Source: Rosenbergiella metrosideri (lineage in GTDB: Bacteria; Pseudomonadota; Gammaproteobacteria; Enterobacterales; Enterobacteriaceae). From it: a stretch of DNA of 64,000 bases. The translations under genes and the position numbers were made by a program. The notes under the pieces were generated by a model that did no database searches, was not told the DNA's origin, and worked only from the letters and a program-made list of their open reading frames with translations. Shown one piece after another: positions 9,918-19,576 of the stretch. The stretch covers positions 1 through 64,000 of the forward strand of contig NZ_JALBCV010000007.1 of NCBI RefSeq assembly GCF_022602565.1, in the 5' to 3' direction. Each line of letters begins with the position of its first letter. Position 1 is the first letter of the stretch.

Positions 9918-11270
9918 TTATAAATCGATCAATTGTTTAGCGGCTTTGCGGTGATGGTTAAGGAGTCTCGGTAGGTCTATATCCACGATTTCCCCGTCGA
10001 TGACTCGCCAATTACCCGCTACCATCACGCGATCGGCCCGTTCAGCGCCACACAGTAGTAAAGCGGCGAGCGGATCGTGACTACCGCTGAAACGTATATC
10101 TTCTAATGTGAATAATGCTAAATCGGCCTGTTTTCTGATGCTAATTTCCCCAATGTCGTCCCGACCTAACGTTTTGGCACCTCCTCGTGTTGCCCAGCCC
10201 AATACTAATTCTGGCGTAATCGTTTGCGTCCCGTATCGCAATCGTTGAAGGTAAAGCGCTTGTCGTGCTTCATACATCATATTCGAGGCATCGTTCGATG
10301 CCGAACCATCCACCCCTAAACTAATAGTGGCTCCCGCTTGCAGAAGCTCCTGCGTCCGGCAGATGCCCGAAGCGAGCCGCATATTAGAAACTGGACAATG
10401 ACTAATGGCAACGCCTTCTTTCCCCAAACGGTAAATTTCTTCATCATTAAAGTGAATTCCATGCGCCAACCAAGTACGGGAGCTTAGCCATCCCACTGAA
10501 TCTAAATAGTCGACGGTACGTAAGCCAAAAAGCTTTAGGCAAAACGCCTCTTCATCCAATGTTTCGGCCAAATGGGTATGTAGGCGGACATTTTTCTCTT
10601 CAGCCAGTTTAGCACTCTGCTTCATGATGTCCGGCGTCACGGAAAAGGGTGAGCAGGGCGCTAAGGCGATGTTTATCATCGCGCCGTCTTGCGTATCGTG
10701 GTAACGCTCAATAAGCCGCTGGCTATCGTCTAAAATGATCTCGGCCGCTTGCACTGTATGTTCAGGAGGCAAACCGCCAGACCTCTCCCCAAGGCTCATC
10801 GAGCCACGGCTTAACGTCGCGCGCATCCCAAGCTGATTAACCGCAGCGACTTGAATATCAATGGCCTCTTCCATCCCGACAGGAAAAAGATAGTGGTGAT
10901 CGCTGGTGGTGGTGCACCCAGATAGCAACAGTTCAGCTAAGGCGACCTCACTCCCCAGACGTAATGCTTGCGGCGTTAATTTGGCCCAAACCGGATAAAG
11001 GGTTTTCAGCCAGGGAAATAGCGGCTGATTGATGACCGGCCCCCACGCTCGGGTTAATGTCTGGTAGAAATGGTGGTGGGTATTGATCAGTCCCGGTAAG
11101 ACCACGTGCTGACGCGCATCAAAAATTGTCTCGCAGGGGTGAAAGGGTTGCTGTCCAACCGCCAAAAGCTCAACGATTTTACCGTCTTCAATCACTAGGC
11201 CATTGGTCTCAATTTGCTGAGTTCCATCAAAGCAGGCTAGGGGTTGTTTAATCCATAAACGCTTAGACAT
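9918..11270 (-). CDS. 8-oxoguanine deaminase / guanine deaminase-type amidohydrolase
   Basis: This metal-dependent amidohydrolase has the site VLPGLINTHHHFYQTLTRAW (about residue 65), the DHHYLF block, HTHLAETLDEEAF (about 220) and DGSASNDASNM (about 320). The pattern matches the Pseudomonas 8-oxoguanine deaminase group, often labelled hydroxydechloroatrazine ethylaminohydrolase. Exact substrate (8-oxoguanine, guanine or isocytosine) cannot be read from sequence. The ATG at 11270 gives MSKRLWIKQPLACFDGTQ and 450 residues; a longer upstream reading would lie inside the permease gene. The start overlaps the end of the permease gene by 8 bases, which suggests translational coupling. Confidence 0.86.
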   Translation of the reverse strand: MSKRLWIKQPLACFDGTQQIETNGLVIEDGKIVELLAVGQQPFHPCETIFDARQHVVLPGLINTHHHFYQTLTRAWGPVINQPLFPWLKTLYPVWAKLTPQALRLGSEVALAELLLSGCTTTSDHHYLFPVGMEEAIDIQVAAVNQLGMRATLSRGSMSLGERSGGLPPEHTVQAAEIILDDSQRLIERYHDTQDGAMINIALAPCSPFSVTPDIMKQSAKLAEEKNVRLHTHLAETLDEEAFCLKLFGLRTVDYLDSVGWLSSRTWLAHGIHFNDEEIYRLGKEGVAISHCPVSNMRLASGICRTQELLQAGATISLGVDGSASNDASNMMYEARQALYLQRLRYGTQTITPELVLGWATRGGAKTLGRDDIGEISIRKQADLALFTLEDIRFSGSHDPLAALLLCGAERADRVMVAGNWRVIDGEIVDIDLPRLLNHHRKAAKQLIDL

Positions 11271-12609
11271 CAATTTTTTCCTTCGAAACAGGTAACAATA
11301 AATTGAGTAATATGGCCAATGTTCCACCGCTGGTGACGGCATTTTGGAAGAGGGTTTGGAAGAACTGTGGCATCGCTTTCAAGATGTCCGGCTGCGATTC
11401 GATCCCTAACCCGACACCGAACGCTAGGGCGATAATCAGCATGCTGCGGCTATCTAAGCTTTCTCGGGTCATGATACGAATACCCGCTGCCACGACACTC
11501 CCAAACATCACTAAGGTGGCACCGCCAAGTACCGGTTTAGGGAGTTGCTCAAGTAACTGACTAAATTGAGGGAAGAGCCCCAATAAAATGAATAACCCAC
11601 CGATCCAGATTCCTGCATAGCGGCTGGCAACTTGCGTCATCTGAATAACGCCATTGTTTTGGGCAAATGTGGTGTTCGGGAAAGATGAGAATATTGCGGC
11701 GACTAAGCAGCTGACGCCGTCCCCTAAAATCCCACCACGAATTCGGTTTTGAAAATCTGGCCCAACCAGGGGTTGTTTTGACAGCATACAGTTGGCGGTA
11801 AGGTCACCCACTGTTTCGATGATTGAGATTAACGAGACTAAAGCGATGGGAATAAAGACCGACCATGAAAAGCTGATACCAAAGCGAAAGGGAATAGGCA
11901 AAGCGGGAAGGAGGCCTGAACTAAAATGCGGGTGAAACTTACCTAAAAGTGTGGCGAGAAGGCTGCCAGCAACAATTCCAACGATAATACTAGAGAGCTT
12001 GCACCAAGGACGACGGCTACAGTTCATCAGCACAATGATCAGGAGGGTAAAAAGCCCTAGCCCAAGATTATGTGGCGCGGCAAAGTCCGTCGCACCAAAT
12101 CCGCCACCCCAATCGGTAATACTGACTTTAATTAGACTGATACCAATCAAGACTATAACGATACCGGTGACCAGTGGCGTCAATACGCGAGAAAAGGTAT
12201 GGATAAATTGGCTGACAATCAGTGGAATAATTGCCGACGCTAAGGTACAGCCAAAAATCATCGCCAGAATTTGCTCCGGTGTCGCCCCCTGCTGCTTTAG
12301 CAGTAACCCCCCGGCAATAATGACGCCCAAGAAGGCAAAGCTAGTGCCTTGCAGACAAATCATCCCCGCCCCGATATTACGAAAACGTACTGCTTGAATG
12401 ACCGTACCAACACCTGAAGCAAATAAGGACATGCTGATTAAATAAGGTAGAAACTGCGTGAGGCCAAGGGAACTACCAATAATTAAGGGGGGGGTCACAA
12501 TCCCAACAATACTTGCCAACATATGCTGGACGGCGGTACAGACTGCAGGTATGAAAGGTAAACGATCGTTTAGACCATAAAGTAGCGGTTCATCATTTGT
12601 TTTTTGCAT
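11263..12609 (-). CDS. NCS2-family xanthine/urate permease
   Basis: This inner-membrane nucleobase:cation symporter has about 14 helices and 448 residues. The NCS2 signature ETVGDLTANCMLSKQP and the block FPNTTFAQNNGVIQMTQVASRY are intact, and AVQHMLASIVGIVTPPLIIG is typical of the XanP/XanQ/UacT branch (xanthine or uric acid). It is first in a three-gene operon with the deaminase and the OprD-type porin, which suggests import and breakdown of purines. Confidence 0.9.
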   Translation of the reverse strand: MQKTNDEPLLYGLNDRLPFIPAVCTAVQHMLASIVGIVTPPLIIGSSLGLTQFLPYLISMSLFASGVGTVIQAVRFRNIGAGMICLQGTSFAFLGVIIAGGLLLKQQGATPEQILAMIFGCTLASAIIPLIVSQFIHTFSRVLTPLVTGIVIVLIGISLIKVSITDWGGGFGATDFAAPHNLGLGLFTLLIIVLMNCSRRPWCKLSSIIVGIVAGSLLATLLGKFHPHFSSGLLPALPIPFRFGISFSWSVFIPIALVSLISIIETVGDLTANCMLSKQPLVGPDFQNRIRGGILGDGVSCLVAAIFSSFPNTTFAQNNGVIQMTQVASRYAGIWIGGLFILLGLFPQFSQLLEQLPKPVLGGATLVMFGSVVAAGIRIMTRESLDSRSMLIIALAFGVGLGIESQPDILKAMPQFFQTLFQNAVTSGGTLAILLNLLLPVSKEKIDV

Positions 12610-12903
12610 TGGCTCGCATCCACTGTTTTTTTTACTTATCCCAGCAAAAACTATTCCAGTTATTTAATTGATGCGGATTAAGGACAAAACAGGGGGTTAT
12701 GGCTGATTGCGAGGATAAGAATACTTTTAAGTAAGTAATTTTTGATTCAGTTTATTACTTTTTGAGGCTTATTAGGTCAATACGCACCATTTTAGTGCTT
12801 AATTTTTAAGACTATTCCAAGAAATTCATATTTTTGTCATAAAGCGTAAGGATAATCACCTTGCTCGATTATTGCAGTGTTTAATTACAGGATAATTATA
12901 TTA

Positions 12904-14043
12904 ATGAATACGCGTTTATTTTCGCCCTCTATCTTGGCGTTGTGTTTACTGGGACTCCCCGCTGTCAGCCAAGCAGAAATTACTCTCTTAAAACAAGATC
13001 CTCAGGCGACTGATCCACTCAGCCGCTTAAATGTCAAAGTGGGTGGAAGTATCCGTCCTCAGTTCAATCATCAGACCGGTGGCAAAGATAAATCATACAA
13101 ACGCAACGGTTTTGATGGTGGCACACGTTTTCGTTTCAGTGTGGATTACGCACTGACCCAAGATATCAATTGGGTTAACTACTACGAAGTTGGTGTTAAT
13201 ATTCCTAAAGTCTTTAACTGGGATAATCATCACGCATCTGGTGCGACCAATACCACCCGCCGCCAATGGTTTACCGGCTTAAAGAGCCAGCAATATGGCC
13301 AACTGACCTTCGGACAACAGAATAGCGTTTATTACGATGCGGTCGGGGCAAAAACCGATATTTGGGATGACGATATGTTAGCTCAAGCACCGGGTAACGG
13401 GGTAAATGGTGATTATGATGGGTCTTACCGTTCGCGTAAAATGCTGAAATATAAAGGCCGAGTAGGCGATTTTGATGTCTATGCCTCGTACCTCTTTGGC
13501 GACGATCCTTTACTGACTAGCGACAAAATGCGCTACAAACGTAAAGGCGGCGGTTCTGTCGGTATCGATTATCATATTAACAAAGACCTCTCATGGGGAA
13601 CGGCTTGGAACTACACCAAAGCCACCGTTTATGACCATGCGCATGGCCAGAGTAAAGATTATAACCAAAATATCGTCGGGACGTCCTTGGGCTGGACACC
13701 GGGTAATTGGACCATTTCCGCAGGCGGGGGATACTATCAAAACTTCCTGAAAACCAAGCTGAAAAATGCAAATAACTACTTTGCTGGTGATGCATGGGGC
13801 GTGGAATATTTTGCCGGTTATAAGTTCCCAGTTCAGCAAATGGGTGTGAAGGCGGTAATGCCTTATGTTATGGGTGACCGTCTTGAATACGTCAATGGTC
13901 GTAATTACAAGTGTATCGATAATGGTGTAGGGGTTGCGTTATTTGCCTATTACGGCTTCCGTGTCGATTATGAGCACGTCTTTGCGTCAACTACCGATAA
14001 AGAAGGGGATATGAACCTCGTACGCTTCCGCTACGACTTCTAA
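12904..14043 (+). CDS. Gram-negative porin-like outer-membrane protein
   Basis: A signal peptide of about 24 residues ends ..LPAVSQA, followed by a predicted porin barrel: LNVKVGGSIRPQFNHQTGG, RQWFTGLKSQQYGQLTFGQQ (the typical loop-3 side strand of general porins) and the C-terminus NLVRFRYDF ending in Phe. The product is 379 residues. The ATG at 12904 is preferred over an upstream in-frame ATG (12877) because it begins the signal peptide directly and AGGAT lies upstream. It is divergent from the purine operon, with a 267-294 base AT-rich spacer in which I recognise no operator. The substrate is unknown. Confidence 0.82.
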   Translation: MNTRLFSPSILALCLLGLPAVSQAEITLLKQDPQATDPLSRLNVKVGGSIRPQFNHQTGGKDKSYKRNGFDGGTRFRFSVDYALTQDINWVNYYEVGVNIPKVFNWDNHHASGATNTTRRQWFTGLKSQQYGQLTFGQQNSVYYDAVGAKTDIWDDDMLAQAPGNGVNGDYDGSYRSRKMLKYKGRVGDFDVYASYLFGDDPLLTSDKMRYKRKGGGSVGIDYHINKDLSWGTAWNYTKATVYDHAHGQSKDYNQNIVGTSLGWTPGNWTISAGGGYYQNFLKTKLKNANNYFAGDAWGVEYFAGYKFPVQQMGVKAVMPYVMGDRLEYVNGRNYKCIDNGVGVALFAYYGFRVDYEHVFASTTDKEGDMNLVRFRYDF

Positions 14044-14052
14044 TCGCTCACC

Positions 14053-14081
14053 CACGCCTTCATCCTTAGGATGAAGGCGTG
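14053..14081. terminator. Bidirectional terminator between porin and tauD
   Basis: A 13-bp perfect stem (CACGCCTTCATCC with GGATGAAGGCGTG) has a 3-base loop and sits between two convergent genes. Confidence 0.88.
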
Positions 14082-14086
14082 TTGTA

Positions 14087-14923
14087 TTATGGACCTTTCG
14101 GCTTATCGCCTAAAATAGTGGCTCGATGCATTACCCGCCGTTGGAGGTGATAGTCATTACAGGCGTAATGTTGAGTAATACGATTATCCCAAAATACCAC
14201 GTCATTCGCCTGCCAATGCCAACGAACCGAAAACTCCGGTCGCGTGCTGTGAGCGAAGAGAAGCTCCAGTAAAGCCCGGCTTTCTAATGCACTTAGCCCA
14301 ATAATCCGCCGCGTAAATCCAGGTGTCACAAAAAGCCCTTTTTTACTGGTATCGGGATGCACACGCACCACGGGATGAATAACCGGCGGATGATCTTGAC
14401 GAGCCTTAGCGACCTGTTGTTGAGCTTCCGCGGTCGTACTAAAACGCTCATCGGGAAAAGACAGTTGAATATCATGTTCGGCATCGAGACCATCTATCAG
14501 CTGTTGAATGGGCGGTGAGAGCGCATCGTAGGCTGCACTGCTACTCGCCCATAATGTATCACCACCATATTCAGGGACTTGAATGGCATTAAGGATGGAG
14601 CCTAGGGGAGGCGTTTCGATAAAGGTTACATCGGTATGCCAAAGTGCGTTGTCCCGTAAATCGTTGAGTGCCGTATCGAGAATTAAAATTTCGGGTTGCT
14701 GCTCGACTTTCGGGTAAATGGGGTGGATATGTAAGCGACCAAATCGCTCAGCGAGGCTAGCCTGATCGGCGGGCGACAGGTGTTGACCACGAAAGAAAAG
14801 CACTTGGTATTTTAGGAGTAATTTATACACCGTACGCTGATCATCAGCGGTCATTTGGGTCAAATCAATACCGTCAATCCTTGCGCCAAGTGCAGGGGTA
14901 AGTGGGGTCGCGTTAATAGTCAT
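14087..14923 (-). CDS. tauD: Taurine dioxygenase TauD
   Basis: This Fe(II)/2-oxoglutarate oxygenase releases sulfite from taurine (aminoacetaldehyde is the other product). The iron ligands are seen in NALWHTDVTFIETPP (H-x-D) and in NRITQHYACNDY, and the C-terminus RRVMHRATILGDKP matches E. coli TauD. The ATG at 14923 (MTINATPLTPALGARIDG) matches the family start and gives 278 residues (283 in E. coli). It is last in tauABCD and overlaps tauC by 11 bases. Confidence 0.95.
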   Translation of the reverse strand: MTINATPLTPALGARIDGIDLTQMTADDQRTVYKLLLKYQVLFFRGQHLSPADQASLAERFGRLHIHPIYPKVEQQPEILILDTALNDLRDNALWHTDVTFIETPPLGSILNAIQVPEYGGDTLWASSSAAYDALSPPIQQLIDGLDAEHDIQLSFPDERFSTTAEAQQQVAKARQDHPPVIHPVVRVHPDTSKKGLFVTPGFTRRIIGLSALESRALLELLFAHSTRPEFSVRWHWQANDVVFWDNRITQHYACNDYHLQRRVMHRATILGDKPKGP

Positions 14924-15722
14924 ACAGGCTCCAACGGGCAAATCTTTTCTGTAATTGTCTAAGCAGGAGTTCGATAACGAGTGCTACCGCTGCAATGAGG
15001 AGGATCCCAGCCACCACTACATCGGTTGATAAAAACTGTGCGGCAGACTGCACCATAAAGCCTAAGCCACGATTAGCGGCGATAAGCTCTGCGGCCACTA
15101 AGGTCGACCAGCCGACGCCTAAGGTAATCCTTACTCCCGTCAGCAGCTCAGGAAGAATGCTGGGCAAAATGACCCACTTCATTACCTGCCAAGACGATGC
15201 GCCCAAGCAGCGCACGGCTTGAACTCGGTGTGGTTCAATACGTCTTACCGCTTCCGCTGTACTGATAGTCAAAGGGGCGAAAATCGCCAACAAGATGAGG
15301 AGGATTTTGGAGACTTCACTGATCCCTAACCAAATAACGATAAGGGGTAAATAAGCGAGTGGCGGGATAGGGCGATAAAAATCCAAGATAGGGGTGAAAA
15401 CAGCCCGTACCACCGGAGTAAGCCCCATAACAATGCCGAGAGGGATGGCGGTTACTAGGGCGATCGCTAAGGCAACTAATACCCGAAGCAGGCTGGCGGT
15501 GATATGCTGACCCAAGCTAATGTCGAGGTAACCTTGTTGCCATAATTGTTTAAATGCCAGAAACAACGCCTTGGGCGACGGAAAGAAAAGGGTATTAACC
15601 CAACCGTAGTGAGAAGCGGTAAACCATGCTGCCACGATCACCAGAACCGTAAAACTGGAGACCAGTGATAAATAACGGTTGGATGGAGATCGAGAATAGG
15701 TGGCACCACGTAGCGACCTCAT
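14913..15722 (-). CDS. tauC: Taurine ABC transporter permease TauC
   Basis: This inner-membrane permease has about six helices and 269 residues. The cytoplasmic EAA loop reads VQAVRCLGASSWQVMKWVILP. The blocks FYRPIPPLAYLPLIVIWLGI and GVGWSTLVAAELIAANRGLGFM match E. coli TauC closely. Its ATG overlaps the tauB stop (ATGA), and the tauD start lies inside its end, which indicates tight translational coupling. Confidence 0.95.
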   Translation of the reverse strand: MRSLRGATYSRSPSNRYLSLVSSFTVLVIVAAWFTASHYGWVNTLFFPSPKALFLAFKQLWQQGYLDISLGQHITASLLRVLVALAIALVTAIPLGIVMGLTPVVRAVFTPILDFYRPIPPLAYLPLIVIWLGISEVSKILLILLAIFAPLTISTAEAVRRIEPHRVQAVRCLGASSWQVMKWVILPSILPELLTGVRITLGVGWSTLVAAELIAANRGLGFMVQSAAQFLSTDVVVAGILLIAAVALVIELLLRQLQKRFARWSLYDY

Positions 15723-16492
15723 GCGACCTCCAGTAATTGATCCAGCAAGGATTGCCGGTCATGAGTGAAGCAGCTATCAGCTTTGAGCGATCTGACTGTC
15801 TCACCGTCTAAAAAACGACGGGCGAAGGGGGGCTGCTGGTGTGCGATGATTTGCGTAGGTGGTCCTTGTAGCAGATATAAATCGGTGGCCAATAATAGGG
15901 CTTCATCCACACTATGGGTGATTAACAGAAAGCCCACCCCCGTCTCTTTCCAAATCGTCAGCAGGAGCGCTTGCATCTTTTCTCGTGTCAGCGCATCCAG
16001 GGCCCCAAATGGCTCATCCAATAAAAGAAAGTCAGGTTTAATCGCAAGGGCGCGAGCTAGCCCCAGACGTTGCCGTTGTCCCCCAGAGAGTTGTTGAATC
16101 GGCTGCTTAGCCTGGGCAGCTAATCCGACCAACTCGAGATAGTCATGAGCAATTTTTTGACGCTGTGCCTTGGGAATACCTTGGATCTTAAGACCGATTT
16201 CGACATTGTGTTCGGTGTTCAACCAAGGTAATAAGGCATCATCTTGAAAAACCACCGCCCGCTGTCCCGTAGGTCCACTAAGAGATTGATTATTGAGCGT
16301 AACCTGCCCCTCATCTAAGGATTGAAAGCCAGCAAATACGTTTAGTAGGGTAGATTTACCACATCCAGAGGGGCCAAGCAGCACAACACTTTCCCCTTTA
16401 TTTATCGACATCGACATCTTATCGAAGATAGGTTGCTGCGCTTCGCCGTGAGTGAAGGTTACATGCCCTTGAATAATCTGTAGCGTGCTCAT
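15719..16492 (-). CDS. tauB: Taurine ABC transporter ATPase TauB
   Basis: The ABC ATPase shows Walker A GPSGCGKST, the signature LSGGQRQRLGLARAL, and Walker B FLLLDEPFGALD followed by the switch histidine LLITHSVDEA. The length of 257 is normal for TauB (255 in E. coli). It overlaps tauC and tauA by 4 bases each (ATGA). Confidence 0.95.
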   Translation of the reverse strand: MSTLQIIQGHVTFTHGEAQQPIFDKMSMSINKGESVVLLGPSGCGKSTLLNVFAGFQSLDEGQVTLNNQSLSGPTGQRAVVFQDDALLPWLNTEHNVEIGLKIQGIPKAQRQKIAHDYLELVGLAAQAKQPIQQLSGGQRQRLGLARALAIKPDFLLLDEPFGALDALTREKMQALLLTIWKETGVGFLLITHSVDEALLLATDLYLLQGPPTQIIAHQQPPFARRFLDGETVRSLKADSCFTHDRQSLLDQLLEVA

Positions 16493-17472
16493 GGTTGACG
16501 ACTCAACTTGACGAATTTATCGCTGATAAACGGGCGATAGTCAGGTAATACGGCAGGGATACGATGCTGTTCAACCAAGAACTCGGCAGTCGCTTTGGTG
16601 GCTATTGCGCTGCCACCCTCCAGAAATGATGAGCTAAGTTGTTGTGTATAGGTGGGATAAACACTACCAGAGAGCAAATCAGGAATATCTTGGGCGGATA
16701 CCCCGACTAATTTAGCGATTTTCTGCGCATTTTCGCTGGTGGCACGGTATTGCTCAGGATGCTGAGCATAATGATCGAAACTTTCTAATACGACATGTGC
16801 ATACTTCGCTAAGACTTCTGGGTGCTGCTCAGCGAAGTCTTTACGCGTAACCCATACTTCAAACGTGGGGTTACCCCATTCACCCACCTGTTTTGCGTCA
16901 GTCAGCACTTTGCCATCTTTCTCTATTTGGCTGAGAGCGGGTGACCAAACAAAGGCGCCATCAATATCCCCTCTTTTCCAGGCCGCGGCGATTTCCGGAG
17001 GGTTAAGATTAACAATCTTCACGTCACCGGGTTTGTAGCCCCAGTGCTTCAATGCCGCCAGTAAGCTGTAGTGCGACGTCGAGACAAAAGGCGTGGCCAA
17101 GGTCTTACCTTTCAAATCCTGATAACTATTGATATGGCTAGCATTGCGGATAACCAAGGCTTCGGCATCGTGAATTTGAGTCGATACTAGGAAAGCGACA
17201 ATCGGCAGGTTCCGCGAGGCCGCGGCAGCAAATGGGCTAGAGCCTAAATTACCGATTTGAATAGAACCAGAGGCTAATGCGGCGACAACCTCCGGTCCGC
17301 TATTGAAGCGACGCCAATCGAGTGGTTGACCAATTGTTTTTTCAAAAACACCATCGGCTTGAGCGACTTTTGACGGGTCAACGCCAGTTTGGTAGCCAAT
17401 CACGATGGGAGCGGCGAGAGTGGTAAAGGGGAAGGTTGCAGCGATCAATAAACTAGCGAGTAGGCCTTTCAT
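16489..17472 (-). CDS. tauA: Taurine-binding periplasmic protein TauA
   Basis: A signal peptide of about 20 residues (MKGLLASLLIAATFPFTTLA) is followed by the TauA/SsuA-type binding protein: VIGYQTGVDPSKVAQADG, NSGPEVVAALASGSIQIGNLGSSP and PPEIAAAWKRGDIDGAFVWSP. The product is 327 residues. It is first in tauABCD. In E. coli this operon is expressed under sulfate limitation through CysB and Cbl. I could not identify their sites by eye in the 126-base upstream gap. Confidence 0.94.
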   Translation of the reverse strand: MKGLLASLLIAATFPFTTLAAPIVIGYQTGVDPSKVAQADGVFEKTIGQPLDWRRFNSGPEVVAALASGSIQIGNLGSSPFAAAASRNLPIVAFLVSTQIHDAEALVIRNASHINSYQDLKGKTLATPFVSTSHYSLLAALKHWGYKPGDVKIVNLNPPEIAAAWKRGDIDGAFVWSPALSQIEKDGKVLTDAKQVGEWGNPTFEVWVTRKDFAEQHPEVLAKYAHVVLESFDHYAQHPEQYRATSENAQKIAKLVGVSAQDIPDLLSGSVYPTYTQQLSSSFLEGGSAIATKATAEFLVEQHRIPAVLPDYRPFISDKFVKLSRQP

Positions 17473-17566
17473 AGATATTCCTTATTCGTTTTTTAGAAAT
17501 TTAATCGAATAAGGGGGGACGCCAAACTACATATTAGGCATTTAGAAAGACTAAAATTAGCTAAAG

Positions 17567-17591
17567 CCCCTCAGGCAGAATACCTGAGGGG
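17567..17591 (-). terminator. Terminator after the RcnB-like gene
   Basis: CCCCTCAGG pairs with CCTGAGGGG (9 bp), 7 bases after the stop on the minus strand and upstream of tauA. The trailing T-run is weak (CTTTAG). Confidence 0.65.
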
Positions 17592-17598
17592 TGGGGAA

Positions 17599-17973
17599 TT
17601 ATGGATGCATACCGTTAAGGATAATTGAGGTGATGATCCCCGTGGTTGCTGCGACCAGTAGGTAATTACCGTCTACATAAGCCCAATGTTGGCCATGTGG
17701 AGGGGAAGGTAGTCCACGGTCACGCCAATCATCCACGCGATAGTCAGGGCCGCGAAAATCATCGGGTACTGGGCGGCCACGATCAAAATCATGACCACGA
17801 TATGAAAAATGACGTGGGCCATTATCGTGATGACGATACTCTCCATGAGAAGGGCCTCCGTCGTAGCGATCATCCTGTCCTCTGTCTGGGCCATCTGCTA
17901 AGACAGACTGGCTCACCATTAATGCTGAAAGTGATAGCAGAGAAAGTGTTTTCCAGTTAGCGAATAATTTCAT
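17599..17973 (-). CDS. RcnB-family periplasmic protein
   Basis: A signal peptide of about 26 residues (..LSALMVSQSVLA) is followed by a His/Asp/Arg/Gly-rich region (residues 27-90) and the RcnB-type C-terminus RGLPSPPHGQHWAYVDGNYLLVAATTGII. E. coli RcnB helps hold nickel and cobalt homeostasis in the periplasm. The length of 124 is near the family norm. No rcnA efflux gene is adjacent, so the metal role is an inference from family only. Confidence 0.85.
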   Translation of the reverse strand: MKLFANWKTLSLLSLSALMVSQSVLADGPDRGQDDRYDGGPSHGEYRHHDNGPRHFSYRGHDFDRGRPVPDDFRGPDYRVDDWRDRGLPSPPHGQHWAYVDGNYLLVAATTGIITSIILNGMHP

Positions 17974-18235
17974 AATGACTCCAAAGTAATCCTAAGCGGA
18001 TTGATAACGTCAATGATGCCGAACTTCAATTGATGTTGCCTAGTGTAGGGGATGTCATGTCAGGCGATTTAGAAAAACTGATAGGATTGCTACAAAGAGT
18101 ATGACAAAGCATGTCAATCTTAACGATTTCTAGGAAGATGAGAAGAAACGACACATTTTGTTGTAGAAACCTCAGGTAGAGCGTGAAAGAGCGATTACGC
18201 TTAAGAGTAAGGAAACTCACGACTCAGAGGCTAGC

Positions 18236-18994
18236 ATGATATTAACGTCAATTCAGAAAGGTAACCCCCAGCACCCCCCTTTAGTCTTTATGCATTATCT
18301 TGGCGGCTCCGCACAGACTTGGCTGCCTGTTATTGATGCCCTCTCACAGCACTTTTATTGTATTTCATTGGATATGCCGGGTTTCGGTGACTCTGCCCAC
18401 CTTTCACCAGCATCCATCGCAACGCAAGCCGAAGCAGTTAGGGCGACCTTGAAAGAATTAGGGGTGAGTCAGCCATGGCTTATCGGCCATTCCATGACCG
18501 GAAAGCTGGTTGCGGCGATGGCGCTTGAAGCGCCGACGGAGGTGGCAGGTATTATATTGACGGCTCCCTCGCCCTTATGCCCGCAACCCATGACCGATCA
18601 GCAATTTTCAATGCAATATGAGTGGCAGGCAACTCGTGAGCATGCCAGTAAATTTGTGGCAGGTTCTCACCATAAACCGCTATCAGCTGAACTCGAGCAG
18701 CGTACCCTTGACGATGTATTAAGGGCGAATCCTGCAGCGTTTCCCTACTGGGCGAAAACGGCTAGCCAAGAAGATTTTACTCAACGCTTTGAAGATATAA
18801 CGCTTCCAGCGCTATTACTGTTAGGCGAGGACGATGGTAATGTTCCACGGCTGGAGCAGCAGCTATCCTCTACGCTTCACCAGTTTTCCCCCCACGAGTA
18901 TCAGATTATGGAGGGCTGCGGCCACTTACTGCCGCTCGAGGCAACAGAAAAGCTGGTGGCGATAATGAGTGCATTTATTAATAAATACGCCTAA
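18236..18994 (+). CDS. Alpha/beta hydrolase
   Basis: The 252-residue fold has the nucleophile elbow GHSMTGK (Ser about 85), the acid in LLGEDDGNVP and the His in GCGHLLPLE, so the catalytic triad is complete. HYLGGSAQTW near the start holds the oxyanion strand. No signal peptide is present. It resembles small esterases and C-C hydrolases of the BioH/MhpC type, but the substrate cannot be named. It stands alone, with about 260 bases of non-coding sequence before it. Confidence 0.85.
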   Translation: MILTSIQKGNPQHPPLVFMHYLGGSAQTWLPVIDALSQHFYCISLDMPGFGDSAHLSPASIATQAEAVRATLKELGVSQPWLIGHSMTGKLVAAMALEAPTEVAGIILTAPSPLCPQPMTDQQFSMQYEWQATREHASKFVAGSHHKPLSAELEQRTLDDVLRANPAAFPYWAKTASQEDFTQRFEDITLPALLLLGEDDGNVPRLEQQLSSTLHQFSPHEYQIMEGCGHLLPLEATEKLVAIMSAFINKYA

Positions 18995-19576
18995 TAAATG
19001 GTAGCCTCCCGCAGGGATGTTTACTGCGGGGGGAACGATCTAAAGGATGATGGTTGATATGATTAAAAATAATAAATAGGACTATTTTTGTTTTTTATTT
19101 TTCACAGCGATTATTCTTGTTCTGAGATGTGTAGGAGAAAGTTATACTCTTTTTACTGATAAAATAGGATGTGATTTTATTGGATGAAAAATGGTTAGAA
19201 TCAGAAAGAGTACCGTGAAGGTGAGAAAATAATTTATTTTTTAGTTTATTTCCTATTATTCCTCATCGGTTTTTATCTGCTCAAATTTTCTCATGATTTG
19301 AGATGGATAAATCAACATCAATCCTCGAATCAGCATAAAAATTTATAATAACGATCATCACTCTAGTGGCATTAACTCGATGGGGAATGAATTTGTATAA
19401 TATTTCGATGAGATGAAATTACTGCCATCCCGAGTAATTATAAAAATAATTCACCTACAGTTTATCTTTCTAAGATATAAAATAAAAAAATATATTCATA
19501 TATCAATAATATAGTCTAATAAATAACTAGTTTTAATTAATATTATAACGGAATATATATTATTGGAGGACATAGG
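18995..19576. other. AT-rich intergenic stretch at the left edge of an accessory island
   Basis: No convincing gene is seen in these 582 bases. Near the left end CCTCCCGCAG (19005-19014) pairs with CTGCGGGGGG (19024-19033), a possible terminator of the hydrolase gene without a T-tract. From about 19070 the sequence becomes very AT-rich up to the strong ribosome site TTGGAGGACATAGG before 19577, which marks a change of composition. Confidence 0.6.

Noticed and set aside
11951-12397. 148-codon open frame on the plus strand
   Set aside because: It lies antisense within the NCS2 permease gene, has no ribosome site and an odd amino-acid mix; a shadow frame.
14995-15222. Plus-strand frame inside tauC
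   Set aside because: Antisense shadow of a well-conserved permease gene.
18026-18220. 64-codon minus-strand frame between the RcnB-like gene and the hydrolase
   Set aside because: No ribosome site, no recognisable features, and it fills a promoter-like gap.
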